DNA from: Whitmania pigra
Lineage: Eukaryota > Annelida > Clitellata > Hirudinida > Haemopidae
NCBI GenBank assembly: GCA_021613335.1
Contig: JAJTWR010000431.1
Location: 434,001 to 498,000, forward strand
DNA: 64,000 nucleotides
Direction: 5' to 3'
Positions 33,667-43,754 of the stretch are shown one piece after another. Position 1 is the first letter of the stretch; every line of letters begins with the position of its first letter. Made by a program: the position numbers and the translations under genes. Below the pieces are notes generated by a model. The model was not told where the DNA came from and made no database searches. It worked only from the letters and a program-made list of their open reading frames with translations.

Positions 33667-34716
33667 CTAAAACTGATGGACGAAACGGTAGTCGTTCTCG
33701 AACATCGTCCGGAGGTCGTCGATGCCGTAGCGAAGCATGGTGACGCGCTCGACGCCCATCCCGAAGGCGAAGCCTTGGACGTGCTCTGGATCGTAACCGA
33801 CGTTGCGGAAGACGTTGGGGTGCACCATCCCGCTGCCCAGGATTTCGAGCCACCCGGTTTGCTTGCACACCCGGCACCCGGCCTGTCTGCAGAAGATGCA
33901 GGACACATCCACCTCCGCTGAAGGCTCGGTGAACGGGAAGAAGCTCGGTCGGAAGCGGGTTTTGGTGCCAGCGCCGAAGAGCGCCACCGTAAAGGCGTGC
34001 AGCGTGCCCTTTAAATCGGCCAGGGTGACGTCCGTATCGACGGCGAGGCCCTCCACCTGGGTGAACATGGGGGTGTGGGTTTGGTCGCTGTCGCGGCGGT
34101 AGACGCGCCCAGGCATGATGCAGCGGAGCGGCGGCTTCCGGGCGCGCATGGTGCGGATTTGGCCGGGGGAGGTGTGGGTGCGCAGGAGTACGCCCTTGTC
34201 TCCGCCGACGCACGCCGGGTCGATGAAAAACGAGTCCTGCGTGTCCCGCGCCGGATGGTCGAGCGGAAAGTTGAGGGCGCCGAAGTTGTTCTCGTCGGTC
34301 TCAATCTCCGGCCCGTCGATGGCTTCGAATCCCAGGCGAGCGAAAATCCCGATGATGTCTTCAAGGGTCCGGCTGATGGGATGGCGGTGGCCGACGGTCG
34401 TGGAGCGCCCAGGAAGCGTCACGTCGCTGCGCGGGCCGCGCAGTTCGGCTTCGAGCAGCGCGTCTTCGATGCGAGCGCGCGATGAGTCGAGTTCAGTTTC
34501 GAGGGTGGTGCGAGCGGCGTGCAGCACTTCGCCGAGCTTTTTTCGCTCTTCCGGTGCAGCTTTACCGAGCGAGCCTAGGAGCTTCGAAAGCTCTCCGCGC
34601 TTACCCAAGAAGCGTATGCGCACCGTTTCGACGGCATCGAGTTGCTGTGCTTGGCTGAGCTCGGCTTTCGCTGCGCCGAGCATCGTGCCGATGCGCTCTT
34701 GTAGCTCACTGTCCAT
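33667..34716 (-). CDS. pheS: Phenylalanyl-tRNA synthetase alpha subunit
   Basis: 349 residues. An N-terminal coiled coil (about 1-90) contacts tRNA. Class II motifs follow: motif 2 around THTSPGQIRTMRARKPPLR and motif 3 in GFAFGMGVERVTMLRYGIDD. A Cys cluster CIFCRQAGCRVCKQTG (about residue 275) is of the zinc-knuckle type seen in many bacterial PheS. It is the catalytic subunit. It lies between rplT (81-base gap) and pheT, the conserved order of this operon. Confidence 0.96.
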   Translation of the reverse strand: MDSELQERIGTMLGAAKAELSQAQQLDAVETVRIRFLGKRGELSKLLGSLGKAAPEERKKLGEVLHAARTTLETELDSSRARIEDALLEAELRGPRSDVTLPGRSTTVGHRHPISRTLEDIIGIFARLGFEAIDGPEIETDENNFGALNFPLDHPARDTQDSFFIDPACVGGDKGVLLRTHTSPGQIRTMRARKPPLRCIMPGRVYRRDSDQTHTPMFTQVEGLAVDTDVTLADLKGTLHAFTVALFGAGTKTRFRPSFFPFTEPSAEVDVSCIFCRQAGCRVCKQTGWLEILGSGMVHPNVFRNVGYDPEHVQGFAFGMGVERVTMLRYGIDDLRTMFENDYRFVHQF

Positions 34717-34797
34717 GAGGAGACCCTACCACTCCGACCACGGCACCGCGCCTGCCCTACTCTCCTACGGAGTACGAGGTAGCCCAGTCAGGGCCGG

Positions 34798-35145
34798 TCA
34801 GGCGACCTTCGCGGCTAGGACGACGGCCTTGAAGCCGTCCGGGTCGTGCACGGCGAGGTCGGCGAGCATCTTGCGATCGATCGAGACCTGAGCCTTCGCC
34901 AAGCCGTCGATGAGTCGCCCGTAGCTCACGCCGAGCAACCGAGCGGCTGCGTTGATGCGGACAATCCACAGCCGACGGAAGTCCCGCTTTCGCTGCTGGC
35001 GATCCCGCGAGGCATAGTCCAAGGCCCGCTCGACCGCTTGGTTCGCGCGCTTGTAGCAATTCTTCCGACGCCCGCGGAAACCGCTCGCGAGCTTGAGGAC
35101 TCGGTTGCGCCGCCTTCGTGCTTTAAATCCTCTTTTGACCCGCAT
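34798..35145 (-). CDS. rplT: 50S ribosomal protein L20 (bL20)
   Basis: 115 residues, normal length, starting [20 protein letters not shown] and containing the family segment [27 protein letters not shown]20 is needed for early 50S assembly and, in several bacteria, represses its own operon by binding the leader mRNA. It follows rpmI after 15 bases in the order infC-rpmI-rplT. Confidence 0.97.
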   Translation of the reverse strand: MRVKRGFKARRRRNRVLKLASGFRGRRKNCYKRANQAVERALDYASRDRQQRKRDFRRLWIVRINAAARLLGVSYGRLIDGLAKAQVSIDRKMLADLAVHDPDGFKAVVLAAKVA

Positions 35146-35160
35146 TGTTGCCTCTCAGTT

Positions 35161-35370
35161 TCAGCTCGCCCCGTACGGGAAGAACTCTTTGATTACTTTC
35201 TTTGCGTCCATCGGCGCCAGGTGGGCCGTTCCCCGATTGCCTCGCCGCCGGTCCATGTCCTTCGAATGGGTGAACAAGTGCTTCGCGTTCGCTTTCGCGT
35301 GCTTGACCTTCCCGCTCTTCTTCACCTGGAACCGCTTCTTAGCGGAGCTCCGTGTCTTCAACTTGGGCAT
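35161..35370 (-). CDS. rpmI: 50S ribosomal protein L35 (bL35)
   Basis: 69 residues starting MPKLKTRSSAKKRFQVKKSG, the invariant L35 N-terminus, which fixes the ATG at 35370. Basic throughout; the C-terminal half (DMDRRRGNRGTAHLAPMDAK) is slightly diverged from the common KRKR-L-R pattern. It is 71 bases after infC and 15 before rplT. Confidence 0.96.
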   Translation of the reverse strand: MPKLKTRSSAKKRFQVKKSGKVKHAKANAKHLFTHSKDMDRRRGNRGTAHLAPMDAKKVIKEFFPYGAS

Positions 35371-35441
35371 GGGATTCCTGAAGTATGAGTGCCGCGAATT
35401 GCTGCGGAGACGCCGCACCTATCCGCCTCGAATGGGTCCTG

Positions 35442-36122
35442 TCAACCCTCTGTCGCTACTGAATCGCTCGGAGGCGGTGATTCCGGCTGGGTTTCAATGC
35501 CCCCCTCCGGGAGCTCTTCGCCACGGCGCCGGGCATCTCGCTCGCGCTTTTCCTTCTCGGCGGCGAGCATCGCCTGCCGTTGGGCGTCGCGGGCGCGCTG
35601 GGCGACCTTCGGGTTCGGGCCCAAGATCATGAACATCTGCTTGCCTTCGAGGCGCGGGGCCTGCTCAACAATCGCGACGTCCTTCAAGTCTTGGACCACG
35701 TCGTCGAGCACCCGCGTGCCGATTTCGCGGTGGGCGATTTCTCGACCGCGGAACATGATCGTCACCTTCGCCTTGTTGCCCTCGTCGAGGAACTCGCGCA
35801 CATGGCGAACCTTCGTCTCGTAGTCATGGTCTTCCGTCTTTGGACGAAGCTTGATTTCCTTCACCTTGACGACGACCTGCTTCTTCTTGGTCTCGTTGGC
35901 CCGCTTCTTCTCTTCGTACTTGAAGCGCCCGTAGTCCATGATTCGGCACACGGGGGGCTTGGCCATGGGGTTGACTTCGACCAAGTTGAGGCCCAGTTCC
36001 TGGGCTTTCTGCAACGCGAGCTCAATCGGCATGTTGCCAAGCTGTTCGCGATTGGCACCAATGACCTTGACTTCTCGGGCCTTGATTCGACGGTCAGTTC
36101 GTTGATCTCGAGCTATGGCGAT
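35442..36122 (-). CDS. infC: Translation initiation factor IF-3, probable ATC start
   Basis: About 226 residues. The N-domain (RRIKAREVKVIGANREQLG) and C-domain (KEIKLRPKTEDHDYETKVRHV) are both complete, and a charged tail of roughly 55 residues (KEKRERDARRRGEELPEG) extends beyond the usual end. The start is taken as ATC at 36122-36120 because AAGGAG stands seven bases upstream, while no ATG, GTG or TTG in frame fits; rare start codons are a known feature of infC, used for autoregulation by IF3. thrS, often upstream, is missing; prs is divergent instead. Confidence 0.92.
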   Translation of the reverse strand: MAIARDQRTDRRIKAREVKVIGANREQLGNMPIELALQKAQELGLNLVEVNPMAKPPVCRIMDYGRFKYEEKKRANETKKKQVVVKVKEIKLRPKTEDHDYETKVRHVREFLDEGNKAKVTIMFRGREIAHREIGTRVLDDVVQDLKDVAIVEQAPRLEGKQMFMILGPNPKVAQRARDAQRQAMLAAEKEKRERDARRRGEELPEGGIETQPESPPPSDSVATEG

Positions 36123-36129
36123 GGCGCAA

Positions 36130-36135
36130 CTCCTT
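36130..36135 (-). promoter_or_regulatory. Ribosome binding site that decides the infC ATC start
   Basis: AAGGAG on the minus strand, followed by seven bases and then ATC GCC ATA GCT. The nearest upstream in-frame canonical start would add 21 residues that do not look like IF3 and would place this element inside the coding region. Confidence 0.75.
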
Positions 36136-36235
36136 GAAAGACGCTGAAGGCGCGGGAGATTCCGGTATCGGCAGATTACTGTCAAGCACCTTGGCTGTTC
36201 TTGCTCACTTCCTGCCCCTGCGCTAGGGCGAAACC

Positions 36236-37186
36236 ATGCCCGTCAGCCACGATTTTAAGGTCTTTGCAGGTAACTCCAACCGAGGCCTCGCCGAGCGTAT
36301 CACAGGGTACCTCCAGAGGCCCCTGAGCAAGGCAGACATCGGGCGATTTTCCGACGGGGAGATACAGGTCGAAATCGGCGAGAACGTCCGCGGTTTCGAC
36401 ATCTTTGTGGTCCAGTCGCTGAGCCCCCCGGTGAATGATCACCTCGTGGAGCTGCTGATCGTCTGCGACGCGCTGAAGCGCGCGAGCGCCTCGTCCATCA
36501 CCGCGGTCATTCCCTACTACGGGTACGCTCGGCAGGATCGCAAGGTCGCCGCCCGCACTCCGATTACCGCGAAGCTGGTCGCAGATCTGCTCGCCACGAG
36601 CGGCACCACCCGCGTCGTGTCCATGGACATGCACGCTGGGCAGATTCAGGGCTTCTTCGACATCCCGACGGATCACCTCTTCGCCTCGCCGGTGTTCCTC
36701 GACGACATCCGCAAGCGCATGAACCCGGAAGAGGTCGTGATTGTGTCGCCGGATGCCGGCGGCGTCGAACGGGCGCGCGCCTACTCGAAGCGCCTCGCAT
36801 GCCCGCTCGCCATCATCGACAAGCGGCGCCCGCGCCCGAACTCCTCCGAGGTGATGAACCTCATCGGCGACGTCGCCGGTCGCGACGCCATCCTCATCGA
36901 CGACATCATCGACACCGCCGGCACGGTGACCCAGGGCGCGACCGCGCTCAAAGCCAAAGGGGCTCGCCGGGTGTTCGCCTATATCGTCCACCCTATCCTC
37001 TCCGGCCCGGCACTCACCCGCATCGCGGAGTCGCCCTTGGAAGAGCTGGTAGTCACCGACACCGTCCCTCTCACCAAGGCCGCGGCGTCGATGTCGAAGA
37101 TTCGACAGATTGGCACCGAGACGCTGTTCGGCGAGGCTATCGCCCGCATCTACCGCGCGGAGTCGCTCTCCAGCCTGTTTGTCTGA
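36236..37186 (+). CDS. prs: Ribose-phosphate pyrophosphokinase
   Basis: 316 residues, standard length for class I PRPP synthase. Visible motifs are the ATP/Mg site in MDMHAGQIQGFFD (about residues 127-139), the flexible loop with YARQDRKVAAR, and the PRPP-binding ILIDDIIDTAGT near residue 220. It makes PRPP from ribose 5-phosphate and ATP for nucleotide, His and Trp synthesis. AGGG lies eight bases before the ATG. It is divergent from infC with a 113-base shared promoter region. Confidence 0.97.
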   Translation: MPVSHDFKVFAGNSNRGLAERITGYLQRPLSKADIGRFSDGEIQVEIGENVRGFDIFVVQSLSPPVNDHLVELLIVCDALKRASASSITAVIPYYGYARQDRKVAARTPITAKLVADLLATSGTTRVVSMDMHAGQIQGFFDIPTDHLFASPVFLDDIRKRMNPEEVVIVSPDAGGVERARAYSKRLACPLAIIDKRRPRPNSSEVMNLIGDVAGRDAILIDDIIDTAGTVTQGATALKAKGARRVFAYIVHPILSGPALTRIAESPLEELVVTDTVPLTKAAASMSKIRQIGTETLFGEAIARIYRAESLSSLFV

Positions 37187-37233
37187 AAAACAGATTGTCT
37201 GAAACACCGTCGTTGGCAGCGCTTGCCGCGCCG

Positions 37234-37983
37234 CTACAGTCGCTCGTCGAGTTCGTCTTCGGAGAGCGCCAAGAGCGCGCGGTCTTCTGCCGATAGTTGC
37301 AGCCGCGCGAAGAGCTCCGGCCGTCGGTCTCGGGTAGCGACGAGCGCTTGGTAGCGCCGCCACCGGGCGATGCGCCGGTGATCTCCTCCCTGCAGCACCT
37401 TGGGCACTGTGGCGCCTTCGAACTCCGGCGGCCGCGTGTACTGCGGATGCTCCAAGGTGCCAGACTCGAAGCTCTCGTGGGTGAGCGACTCCTCATTGCC
37501 GACCATCCCCGGCACGAGCCGCGCGACTGCTTCCAACACGCACAGCGCCGCCGCTTCGCCGCCGTTCAGCACGAAGTCGCCCACCGAGATTTCCACGTCC
37601 ACGCAGCGAGCGACGCGCTCGTCGATGCCCTCGTAGCGCCCGCAGAGGAGCACGAGCCCCGGCGCCGCCGCGAAGTCCCGCGCCTGCCGTTGGGTGAACA
37701 CCTGGCCACGCGGGGTGAGCAGCACCACCTTCGTCCCCGGTACCCGCTCCCGAGCTGCCCGGAGCGCCCGAATGAGCGGCTCGGGTTTCAGCACCATGCC
37801 CGCGCCTCCGCCGTAGGGCTCGTCGTCGGCGGTGCGGTGTTTGTCGAGGGTGAAGTCGCGTACATCGGTGACCGTCAAGCGCAGGAGGCCCCGGTCTTGG
37901 GCGCGCTTGAAGAGCGCAGTGCGGCCCCAGGGCGCCACCAGTTCCGGGAACAGCGTGACGACTTCGAATTCGTAGGCCGTCAC
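37234..37983 (-). CDS. trmD: tRNA (guanine-N1)-methyltransferase
   Basis: 249 residues from a GTG start at 37983, chosen because GGAGGG precedes it and the protein then begins TAYEFEVVTLFPEL, as in the family. The trefoil-knot SAM-binding elements are present: PYGGGAGMVLKPEPL, LCGRYEGIDERV and SVGDFVLNGGEAA. It makes m1G37 in tRNAs, including tRNA-Pro(GGG) whose gene is in this window. It follows rimM after 13 bases. rplS, its usual downstream partner, is some 11 kb away. Confidence 0.96.
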   Translation of the reverse strand: MTAYEFEVVTLFPELVAPWGRTALFKRAQDRGLLRLTVTDVRDFTLDKHRTADDEPYGGGAGMVLKPEPLIRALRAARERVPGTKVVLLTPRGQVFTQRQARDFAAAPGLVLLCGRYEGIDERVARCVDVEISVGDFVLNGGEAAALCVLEAVARLVPGMVGNEESLTHESFESGTLEHPQYTRPPEFEGATVPKVLQGGDHRRIARWRRYQALVATRDRRPELFARLQLSAEDRALLALSEDELDERL

Positions 37984-37996
37984 CCGGGTGCCCTCC

Positions 37997-38512
37997 TCAC
38001 TTCTCGTCGGACGTCCATTCCGGAAGTTCCACTTCAATGCGCTTCGTCGACACATCGACCCGTTTCACGAAGTCTTCGACGAACGGCAACAGCAGCTCGC
38101 TCTTGTCCGTGCGGCGGATAATCAGGTTGGGGACCGGGCCAAAATTCTGGACGCCCTCGACGGTGCCGATGAGGTCGCCCTGGAACACCGAAAGTCCGAT
38201 GAGGTCGCCTTGGTAGCACTCGCCCTCGGCGAGCGGCGGCAGGTCGCTGCGGCGGACGGCGAGGCGCTTGCCGCGCAGGGCCTCGGCGGCTTCGCGGCTC
38301 TCGACGCCTTCGAGGCTCACCCAGAACATGCCTCGGCCGCGAGGAACGTGCGTCGTAACCGCGTAGGTGCGCGGCGGGGCCGTCAGGGCGACGACCGCCG
38401 AAACTTCCTCGAGAACAGTGGTGGAAGGGTCAAACGTGCGAACGACGAGCTCTCCAGCGAGACCTCGAACTTGGGCGACATAGCCAAATTCAAGGAGCTC
38501 CGGAGTGCTCAA
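37997..38512 (-). CDS. rimM: 16S rRNA processing protein RimM
   Basis: 171 residues from a TTG that overlaps the rpsP stop (TTGA). The N-terminal RimM domain starts [16 protein letters not shown] and the PRC-barrel domain includes [18 protein letters not shown]. It binds S19 and helps mature the 30S head. Order rpsP-rimM-trmD is the conserved one; the KH-domain gene often found between rpsP and rimM is absent. Confidence 0.93.
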   Translation of the reverse strand: MSTPELLEFGYVAQVRGLAGELVVRTFDPSTTVLEEVSAVVALTAPPRTYAVTTHVPRGRGMFWVSLEGVESREAAEALRGKRLAVRRSDLPPLAEGECYQGDLIGLSVFQGDLIGTVEGVQNFGPVPNLIIRRTDKSELLLPFVEDFVKRVDVSTKRIEVELPEWTSDEK

Positions 38513-38766
38513 GGCTTCGTGGCTGCCGCCCGCTTTGAGCGCTTGTACAGTTCGAGCACCGTCGAGGAGGGCTTGGCGCCGACGGAGGTCCAGTGGGCCC
38601 AGCGCTCTTCGTCGATTTTCAGGCGCGCCGGGTTGTCATGGGGATCGTACGTTCCGATATTTTCAATGAAGCGCCCATCCCGCGGTGAACGCGAGTCGGT
38701 CGCTACGACATGATAATAGGGGCGCTTGGTTGCGCCAAAACGTGCCAATCGAAGAACTACCGCCAT
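38509..38766 (-). CDS. rpsP: 30S ribosomal protein S16 (bS16)
   Basis: 85 residues starting [20 protein letters not shown], with [22 protein letters not shown] following, typical of S16. GGAAGGAG seven bases before the ATG at 38766 decides the start. It lies 75 bases downstream of rlmN and overlaps rimM by four bases. Confidence 0.96.
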   Translation of the reverse strand: MAVVLRLARFGATKRPYYHVVATDSRSPRDGRFIENIGTYDPHDNPARLKIDEERWAHWTSVGAKPSSTVLELYKRSKRAAATKP

Positions 38767-38841
38767 GTAGGTGCTCCTTCCAATCTCTTGCAGCGGTCGC
38801 AGGTACTCGGAAACGCCGCTGATTGTCAATATCTGCTGCTG

Positions 38842-39867
38842 CTAGTGCGTCTGCCCTGCGGCGAGTTGTCCACAAGCCGCCGCGATGTCGCGCCCGCGGT
38901 TTTCCCGAACAAAGGCCGCAATCCCGCCCACGCGCAGGCGCTCGCGGAAGGCCTCCGCTTCGGCGTCGGTCACCGGGAGAAACCCGAGCTTCGGGTTCTC
39001 GTTGTAGGCGATGAGGTTTACCTTCACCGAAAGTCCCGCGAGCAACGCTATCAGCCGACGGGCGTCTTCCTCGGTGTCGTTCACGCCGCCGAGCATCACG
39101 TACTCGAAGGTAATCCGCCGTCCGAAGCGCGCCGGAAATTCCCGCACCGCCGCTATCAGCTCGGCTATCGGCCACTTTCGGTTCACCGGCATGACCGCCG
39201 AGCGGGTCGCGTCGTCGCTCGCGTTGAGCGAGATGGCGAGCTTCGCCCGGGTGGTCCGTGCGAACTCTCGGATGCGCGGGACGAGCCCGGAGGTCGACAC
39301 AGTGATGTGCCGGGGCGAGAAATTCGGCCCCTGCGGCGACTCCAAAATCTCCAGCGCCGATCGCACTTCGGCGAGGTTGTGCAGCGGCTCGCCCATGCCC
39401 ATGAACACGAGGTTGCTGAGCGGCCGTGGCCCCCGCATGCCGCGGGCGACGAGCGCGCTGTTGACGAGGTGAACCTGGGCGACAATCTCCGAGGCGCGCA
39501 GGTTGCGGGTGAAGCCGAGCGCCCCGGTGGCGCAGAAGCGGCAGCCCATGGCGCAGCCGACTTGGGTCGACACGCAGAGCGTCTTGCGCGTTGGGGTCGG
39601 CAGGTACACCGACTCGATGAGCTCGCCGTCGCTCGTCTTCAGGAGAAACTTCGACGAGCCGTCTTGGCTCGATTGCTCGGTCTCCACCGCGAGCGCCGGA
39701 AGCGTCGCCGCAGTGGCGAGGCGAGCGCGCAGCGACTCGGAGAGCGAGGTCATCTCTGCGAATGACGTAGCCCGCCGCTCGTGCAGCCAATGGTAGAGCT
39801 GCCGAGCCCGGTACGGGGGCTCGGAGAGCTTCTCGGTCATGAAGCGGGTCAGCGCGTCGAGGGGCAT
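38842..39867 (-). CDS. rlmN: Dual-specificity RNA methyltransferase RlmN
   Basis: About 341 residues. The radical-SAM cluster motif CAMGCRFCATG (Cys-x3-Cys-x2-Cys) lies near residue 110. It is preceded by LCVSTQVG and followed by NLVFMGMGEPLHN and the C-terminal Cys region. It methylates C2 of A2503 in 23S rRNA and A37 in some tRNAs. ATG 39867 is only three bases after a GGGGG tract; a slightly longer protein starting at an upstream non-ATG codon (GLADVGG precedes) is possible. It sits between ndk (28-base gap) and rpsP. Confidence 0.93.
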   Translation of the reverse strand: MPLDALTRFMTEKLSEPPYRARQLYHWLHERRATSFAEMTSLSESLRARLATAATLPALAVETEQSSQDGSSKFLLKTSDGELIESVYLPTPTRKTLCVSTQVGCAMGCRFCATGALGFTRNLRASEIVAQVHLVNSALVARGMRGPRPLSNLVFMGMGEPLHNLAEVRSALEILESPQGPNFSPRHITVSTSGLVPRIREFARTTRAKLAISLNASDDATRSAVMPVNRKWPIAELIAAVREFPARFGRRITFEYVMLGGVNDTEEDARRLIALLAGLSVKVNLIAYNENPKLGFLPVTDAEAEAFRERLRVGGIAAFVRENRGRDIAAACGQLAAGQTH

Positions 39868-39895
39868 TCCCCCGACGTCGGCCAGCCCGTTCGCG

Positions 39896-40333
39896 CTACT
39901 TCTTCCACTGATAATGGTTGAGCTCCGTCGCGCGGAAGAAATAGGCGATTTCCGTGCGCGCGTTTTCAAGGCTATCCGAGCCATGGACGGTGTTGGCGTC
40001 GATGCTGTCCGCAAAGTCCGCTCGGATGGTGCCCTTCTCGGCCTTCTTCGGGTCGGTAGCACCCATGAGGTCGCGGTTCTTCAAAACCGCGTTGTCGCCT
40101 TCGAGCACCATGAGGACCACCGGGCCCGACGTCATGAACTTCACGAGGTCGCCAAAGAATGGGCGCTCTTTGTGAACGGCGTAGAAGCCTTCGGCTTCAC
40201 CGCGGGAAAGGTGCGCCATGCGCAACGCTACAGGCTTGAGGCCAGCTTTTTCAAAGCGGCTGATGATGCTGCCGATGACACCCTTTTCCAGGGCGTCCGG
40301 CTTCAAAATGGAGAGTGTACGTTCAACGGCCAT
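39896..40333 (-). CDS. ndk: Nucleoside diphosphate kinase
   Basis: 145 residues starting [21 protein letters not shown]. The enzyme's usual signature NxxHGSDS reads [12 protein letters not shown], with the phosphorylated His118-equivalent. Length is normal (about 140). It balances NTP pools by transferring the gamma phosphate through His. AGGAGG precedes the ATG at 40333. It is divergent from kbl and first in the ndk-rlmN-rpsP-rimM-trmD run. Confidence 0.97.
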   Translation of the reverse strand: MAVERTLSILKPDALEKGVIGSIISRFEKAGLKPVALRMAHLSRGEAEGFYAVHKERPFFGDLVKFMTSGPVVLMVLEGDNAVLKNRDLMGATDPKKAEKGTIRADFADSIDANTVHGSDSLENARTEIAYFFRATELNHYQWKK

Positions 40334-40430
40334 AATTTCCTCCTTCAGGATGTGCCGCGCGGCTATCTGAAGCTGCCGCCGAACGCAAGGCTTCCCCGCA
40401 ACAGAAGGCCCATGGTACGGCTCATAGACT

Positions 40431-41627
40431 ATGAGCACGCCTGATACGTTCCGACAGCATCTGCGCGACGAGCTTGCGAACCTCACCGCGCAGGGCCTCC
40501 TGAAGAGCGAGCGCACCATCACCTCCCAGCAGCGGACCACGGTGACGCTGGCCGATGGCCGCGAAGTCACCAACCTGTGCGCCAACAACTACCTGGGGCT
40601 CGCGAACCACCCGCGCCTCATCGCCGCAGCGCAGAAGGCCCTCACGAGCCACGGCTTCGGCATGGCCTCGGTGCGCTTCATCTGCGGAGCGCAAGACCTC
40701 CACCACGCGCTCGAAGCGCGGCTCGCGAAGTTCCTCGGGACCGAGAGCGCCATCCTCTTCTCGTCGTGTTGGGACGCCAACGGCGGAGTGTTCGAAATCC
40801 TGCTCGGCGAGAACGACGCCGTCATCTCCGACGCGCTGAACCACGCCTCCATCATCGACGGCATCCGGCTCTGCAAGGCGAAGCGCTACCGCTACCCGAA
40901 CGGCGACCTCACCCGCTTGGAGGAGTGCCTCAAGGAAGCTAGCAATGCGCGCTTTAAGCTCGTGGTGACCGATGGGGTCTTCTCCATGGACGGCGTCATC
41001 GCCAACTTGAAGGCGCTGCGCGACCTCACCCGCAAGTATGGCGCGCTCCTGATGGTCGACGACTCCCACGCGGTCGGCGTCCTGGGCGCGAAGGGTCGTG
41101 GCACCGCCGAGTACTGCGAAGCCATGGACGGCGTCGACATCCTCACCGGTACCTTCGGGAAGGCCCTCGGCGGCGCCTCCGGCGGATACGTGGCGGCGAG
41201 CGCCGACATCGTGAAGCTCCTGCGCCAGCGCGCCCGCCCCTACCTGTTCTCGAACTCGCTCATGCCGGCCATCGCTGCCGCGACCCTCGAAGCAATCGAC
41301 CTGGTGGAGAACGGCACCGACCTGCGCGAGAAACTTGGCGCGAACGCGGCGTACTTTCGCAAAGCGATGAGCGCCGCTGGATTCCGCCTCGCCGGTGCGG
41401 ACCATCCGATTATCCCGGTGATGGTAGGCGACGCGCGGCGCGCGGCCACCATGGCCGAAGCACTGCTCGCGCGCGGCATCTACGTGGTGGGCTTTAGCTA
41501 TCCGGTCGTTCCCGAAGGACAGGCGCGCATTCGGGTGCAGCTCTCTGCCGCCCACTCCACAGCGCAACTCGAACACGCCGTCGCGTCCTTCACCGAAGTT
41601 GCCCGCACCGCTGGAAACGCTCCTTGA
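40431..41627 (+). CDS. kbl: Glycine C-acetyltransferase (2-amino-3-ketobutyrate CoA ligase)
   Basis: 398 residues of the alpha-oxoamine synthase family (fold type I PLP enzyme). The PLP Schiff-base Lys is in [17 protein letters not shown] (about residue 244), and the cofactor-binding Asp/His are in [12 protein letters not shown]. The N-terminal [22 protein letters not shown] segment is shared with Kbl. With tdh it converts threonine to glycine and acetyl-CoA. Its stop overlaps the tdh start (TTGA), giving coupled translation. Confidence 0.95.
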   Translation: MSTPDTFRQHLRDELANLTAQGLLKSERTITSQQRTTVTLADGREVTNLCANNYLGLANHPRLIAAAQKALTSHGFGMASVRFICGAQDLHHALEARLAKFLGTESAILFSSCWDANGGVFEILLGENDAVISDALNHASIIDGIRLCKAKRYRYPNGDLTRLEECLKEASNARFKLVVTDGVFSMDGVIANLKALRDLTRKYGALLMVDDSHAVGVLGAKGRGTAEYCEAMDGVDILTGTFGKALGGASGGYVAASADIVKLLRQRARPYLFSNSLMPAIAAATLEAIDLVENGTDLREKLGANAAYFRKAMSAAGFRLAGADHPIIPVMVGDARRAATMAEALLARGIYVVGFSYPVVPEGQARIRVQLSAAHSTAQLEHAVASFTEVARTAGNAP

Positions 41628-42661
41628 AAGCACTCGTCAAGGCGAAGGCCGAGCCGGGACTCTGGCTCCAAGACATCCCGAAGCCGGACATCGGACCGAA
41701 CGAAGTGCTGATTCGGGTTCGAAAGACGGGCATCTGCGGCACCGACGTACACATCTACAACTGGGACCAATGGAGCCAGCAGACCATCAAGGTGCCCTTG
41801 GCCATCGGCCACGAATTCATGGGCGAAGTCGCCGCTTACGGCAGCGAAGTCGTAGGCTTTGCCGTGGGCGAGCGCGTCTCCGGCGAAGGGCACCTCACCT
41901 GCGGCGTGTGCCGCAACTGCCGCGCCGGGCGAAGGCATCTGTGCCGCAACACGGTGGGGCTCGGTGTCAATCGCCAGGGCTGCTTTGCCGAGTACGTTGC
42001 CCTTCCGGCGGTGAATGTCTTTCGGCTCCCGCCCACGCTCGCCGATGATTCGCTCGCCTCGTTCCTCGACCCCTTGGGCAACGCGGTCCACACCGCCCTC
42101 TCCTTCGACCTCGTCGGTGAAGACGTGCTCATCACCGGCGCTGGCCCCATCGGCCTCATGGCCTGTGCGGTCGCCCGGCACGTCGGTGCCCGCAAGGTGG
42201 TGCTCACCGACGTCAACGACTACCGCCTCGCTTTGGGGGAGCGGCTGGGCGCGACCCGCACCGTCAACGTATCGCGGGAGTCTATTGCGAGCGTGATGCC
42301 GAAAATCGGCATGACCGAGGGCTTCGATGTGGGGTTGGAGATGTCGGGCCACAGCGCCGCCTTGCGCGACATGCTCGCAACGATGGTCCACGGAGGGCGG
42401 GTCGCCATCCTCGGCATCCCGTCGGTGGAAGTCGCTATCGACTGGAGCAACGTCATCTTCAAAGGGCTCGTCTTGAAGGGCATCTACGGGCGGGAGGTAT
42501 TCGAGACTTGGTACAAGATGATCGCCATGCTCACGAGCGGCCTCGACGTAGCGCCAGTCCTCACCCACAGCTACGAGGTCCGCGACTACGTCGCCGCCTT
42601 CGAGCAGATGCGCACCGGAATGAGCGGGAAAATTATCCTCAACTGGGAGTCTCTGTCGTAG
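41624..42661 (+). CDS. tdh: L-threonine 3-dehydrogenase
   Basis: 345 residues from a TTG start. It is a zinc-dependent medium-chain dehydrogenase: catalytic zinc ligands in [10 protein letters not shown] and GHEFMGEV, four structural-zinc cysteines in [15 protein letters not shown], and the NAD fold [20 protein letters not shown]. It oxidises threonine to 2-amino-3-ketobutyrate, the substrate of Kbl encoded just upstream. The threonine biosynthesis genes lie at 56.8-61.4 kb. Confidence 0.95.
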   Translation: MKALVKAKAEPGLWLQDIPKPDIGPNEVLIRVRKTGICGTDVHIYNWDQWSQQTIKVPLAIGHEFMGEVAAYGSEVVGFAVGERVSGEGHLTCGVCRNCRAGRRHLCRNTVGLGVNRQGCFAEYVALPAVNVFRLPPTLADDSLASFLDPLGNAVHTALSFDLVGEDVLITGAGPIGLMACAVARHVGARKVVLTDVNDYRLALGERLGATRTVNVSRESIASVMPKIGMTEGFDVGLEMSGHSAALRDMLATMVHGGRVAILGIPSVEVAIDWSNVIFKGLVLKGIYGREVFETWYKMIAMLTSGLDVAPVLTHSYEVRDYVAAFEQMRTGMSGKIILNWESLS

Positions 42662-42767
42662 ACAGCGTTGGCCAACGCATTTGGCAGAAGTGCCCCGAAG
42701 TACCGTCGACGAACCAAGGTACAATTTCCAATACCCGCTTGACCATTCTGACCAGCACTAAACATCT

Positions 42768-43754
42768 ATGAAACGAGCCCTCATCACCGGAGTCACCGGA
42801 CAAGACGGTTCCTATCTCGCCGAGTTGCTCGTGGAAAAAGGCTACGAGGTCCACGGGATTGTTCGGCGCTCAAGCTCCCTCAACCGCGCCCGGATCGATC
42901 ACATCTTCGACGAGGGAACATCCCTTCCCCACCGACTTCACTACGGCGACCTCACGGATGCCTCCAGCATCAACCGCATCGTCCGCACCGTGAAGCCCGA
43001 TGAAATCTACAATCTCGGTGCGCAGAGCCATGTGAAGGTGAGCTTCGATGTTCCGGAGTACACCGTGGCGGCTGGCGGCGTCAGCACCTTGAGCATCCTC
43101 GAAGCAATCCGCGACTCCGGCCTGAACCCGAAGGTGTACCAAGCAGGCTCCTCGGAGATGTTTGGACTCGCCCAGGAAATTCCCCAGCGAGAGACGACCC
43201 CGTTCTACCCCCGCTCGCCCTACGCAGCGGCCAAGGTGTATGCCCACTGGATTGCGGTGAATTACCGCGAGGCCTACGGGTTATTTGTCTGCAACGGCAT
43301 CCTCTTCAACCACGAGAGCCCGCGCCGCGGAGAGAACTTCGTGACCCGGAAAATCAGCCGGGGAGTGGCTGCGATTAAACTCGGCCTCGCGAACGAACTC
43401 GTGCTCGGCAACCTCGATGCGAAGCGCGACTGGGGACACGCTCGCGACTTCGTCGAGGCCATGTGGCTCATGCTCCAACAGCCAAAGCCCGACGACTACG
43501 TCATCGCCACCGGCGAGACCCACACCGTCCGCGAGTTCTGCGAGCACGCCTTCGCCCACGTGGGGCTCGACTGGAAAAAGTACGTGCGCGTCGACAAGTT
43601 CTACTTTCGCCCGACCGAAGTGGATGTGCTCCTTGGTGACGCCCGAAAGGCCCGCGAGCGCCTCGGCTGGGCTCCGAAAATCGGGTTCACCCAGTTGGTC
43701 GAGCTGATGGTGGACGCAGACGTAGAAGCGCTCGCGAAGGAAGCGAAGCGATGA
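42768..43754 (+). CDS. gmd: GDP-mannose 4,6-dehydratase
   Basis: 328 residues. The Rossmann motif is [14 protein letters not shown] at the N-terminus, followed by [18 protein letters not shown]. The catalytic centre is Ser/Thr in QAGSSEMFG with Tyr and Lys in [12 protein letters not shown]; the substrate segment is [17 protein letters not shown]. It converts GDP-mannose to GDP-4-keto-6-deoxymannose, the entry to GDP-deoxysugars. It is slightly shorter than the usual 340-370. It heads a five-gene operon; the next start overlaps its stop (ATGA). Confidence 0.93.
   Translation: MKRALITGVTGQDGSYLAELLVEKGYEVHGIVRRSSSLNRARIDHIFDEGTSLPHRLHYGDLTDASSINRIVRTVKPDEIYNLGAQSHVKVSFDVPEYTVAAGGVSTLSILEAIRDSGLNPKVYQAGSSEMFGLAQEIPQRETTPFYPRSPYAAAKVYAHWIAVNYREAYGLFVCNGILFNHESPRRGENFVTRKISRGVAAIKLGLANELVLGNLDAKRDWGHARDFVEAMWLMLQQPKPDDYVIATGETHTVREFCEHAFAHVGLDWKKYVRVDKFYFRPTEVDVLLGDARKARERLGWAPKIGFTQLVELMVDADVEALAKEAKR

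Noticed and set aside
40422..42724. Long minus-strand frames opposite kbl and tdh
   Set aside because: Both genes on the plus strand have full catalytic motifs; the antisense translations are low-complexity and His/Arg-rich.
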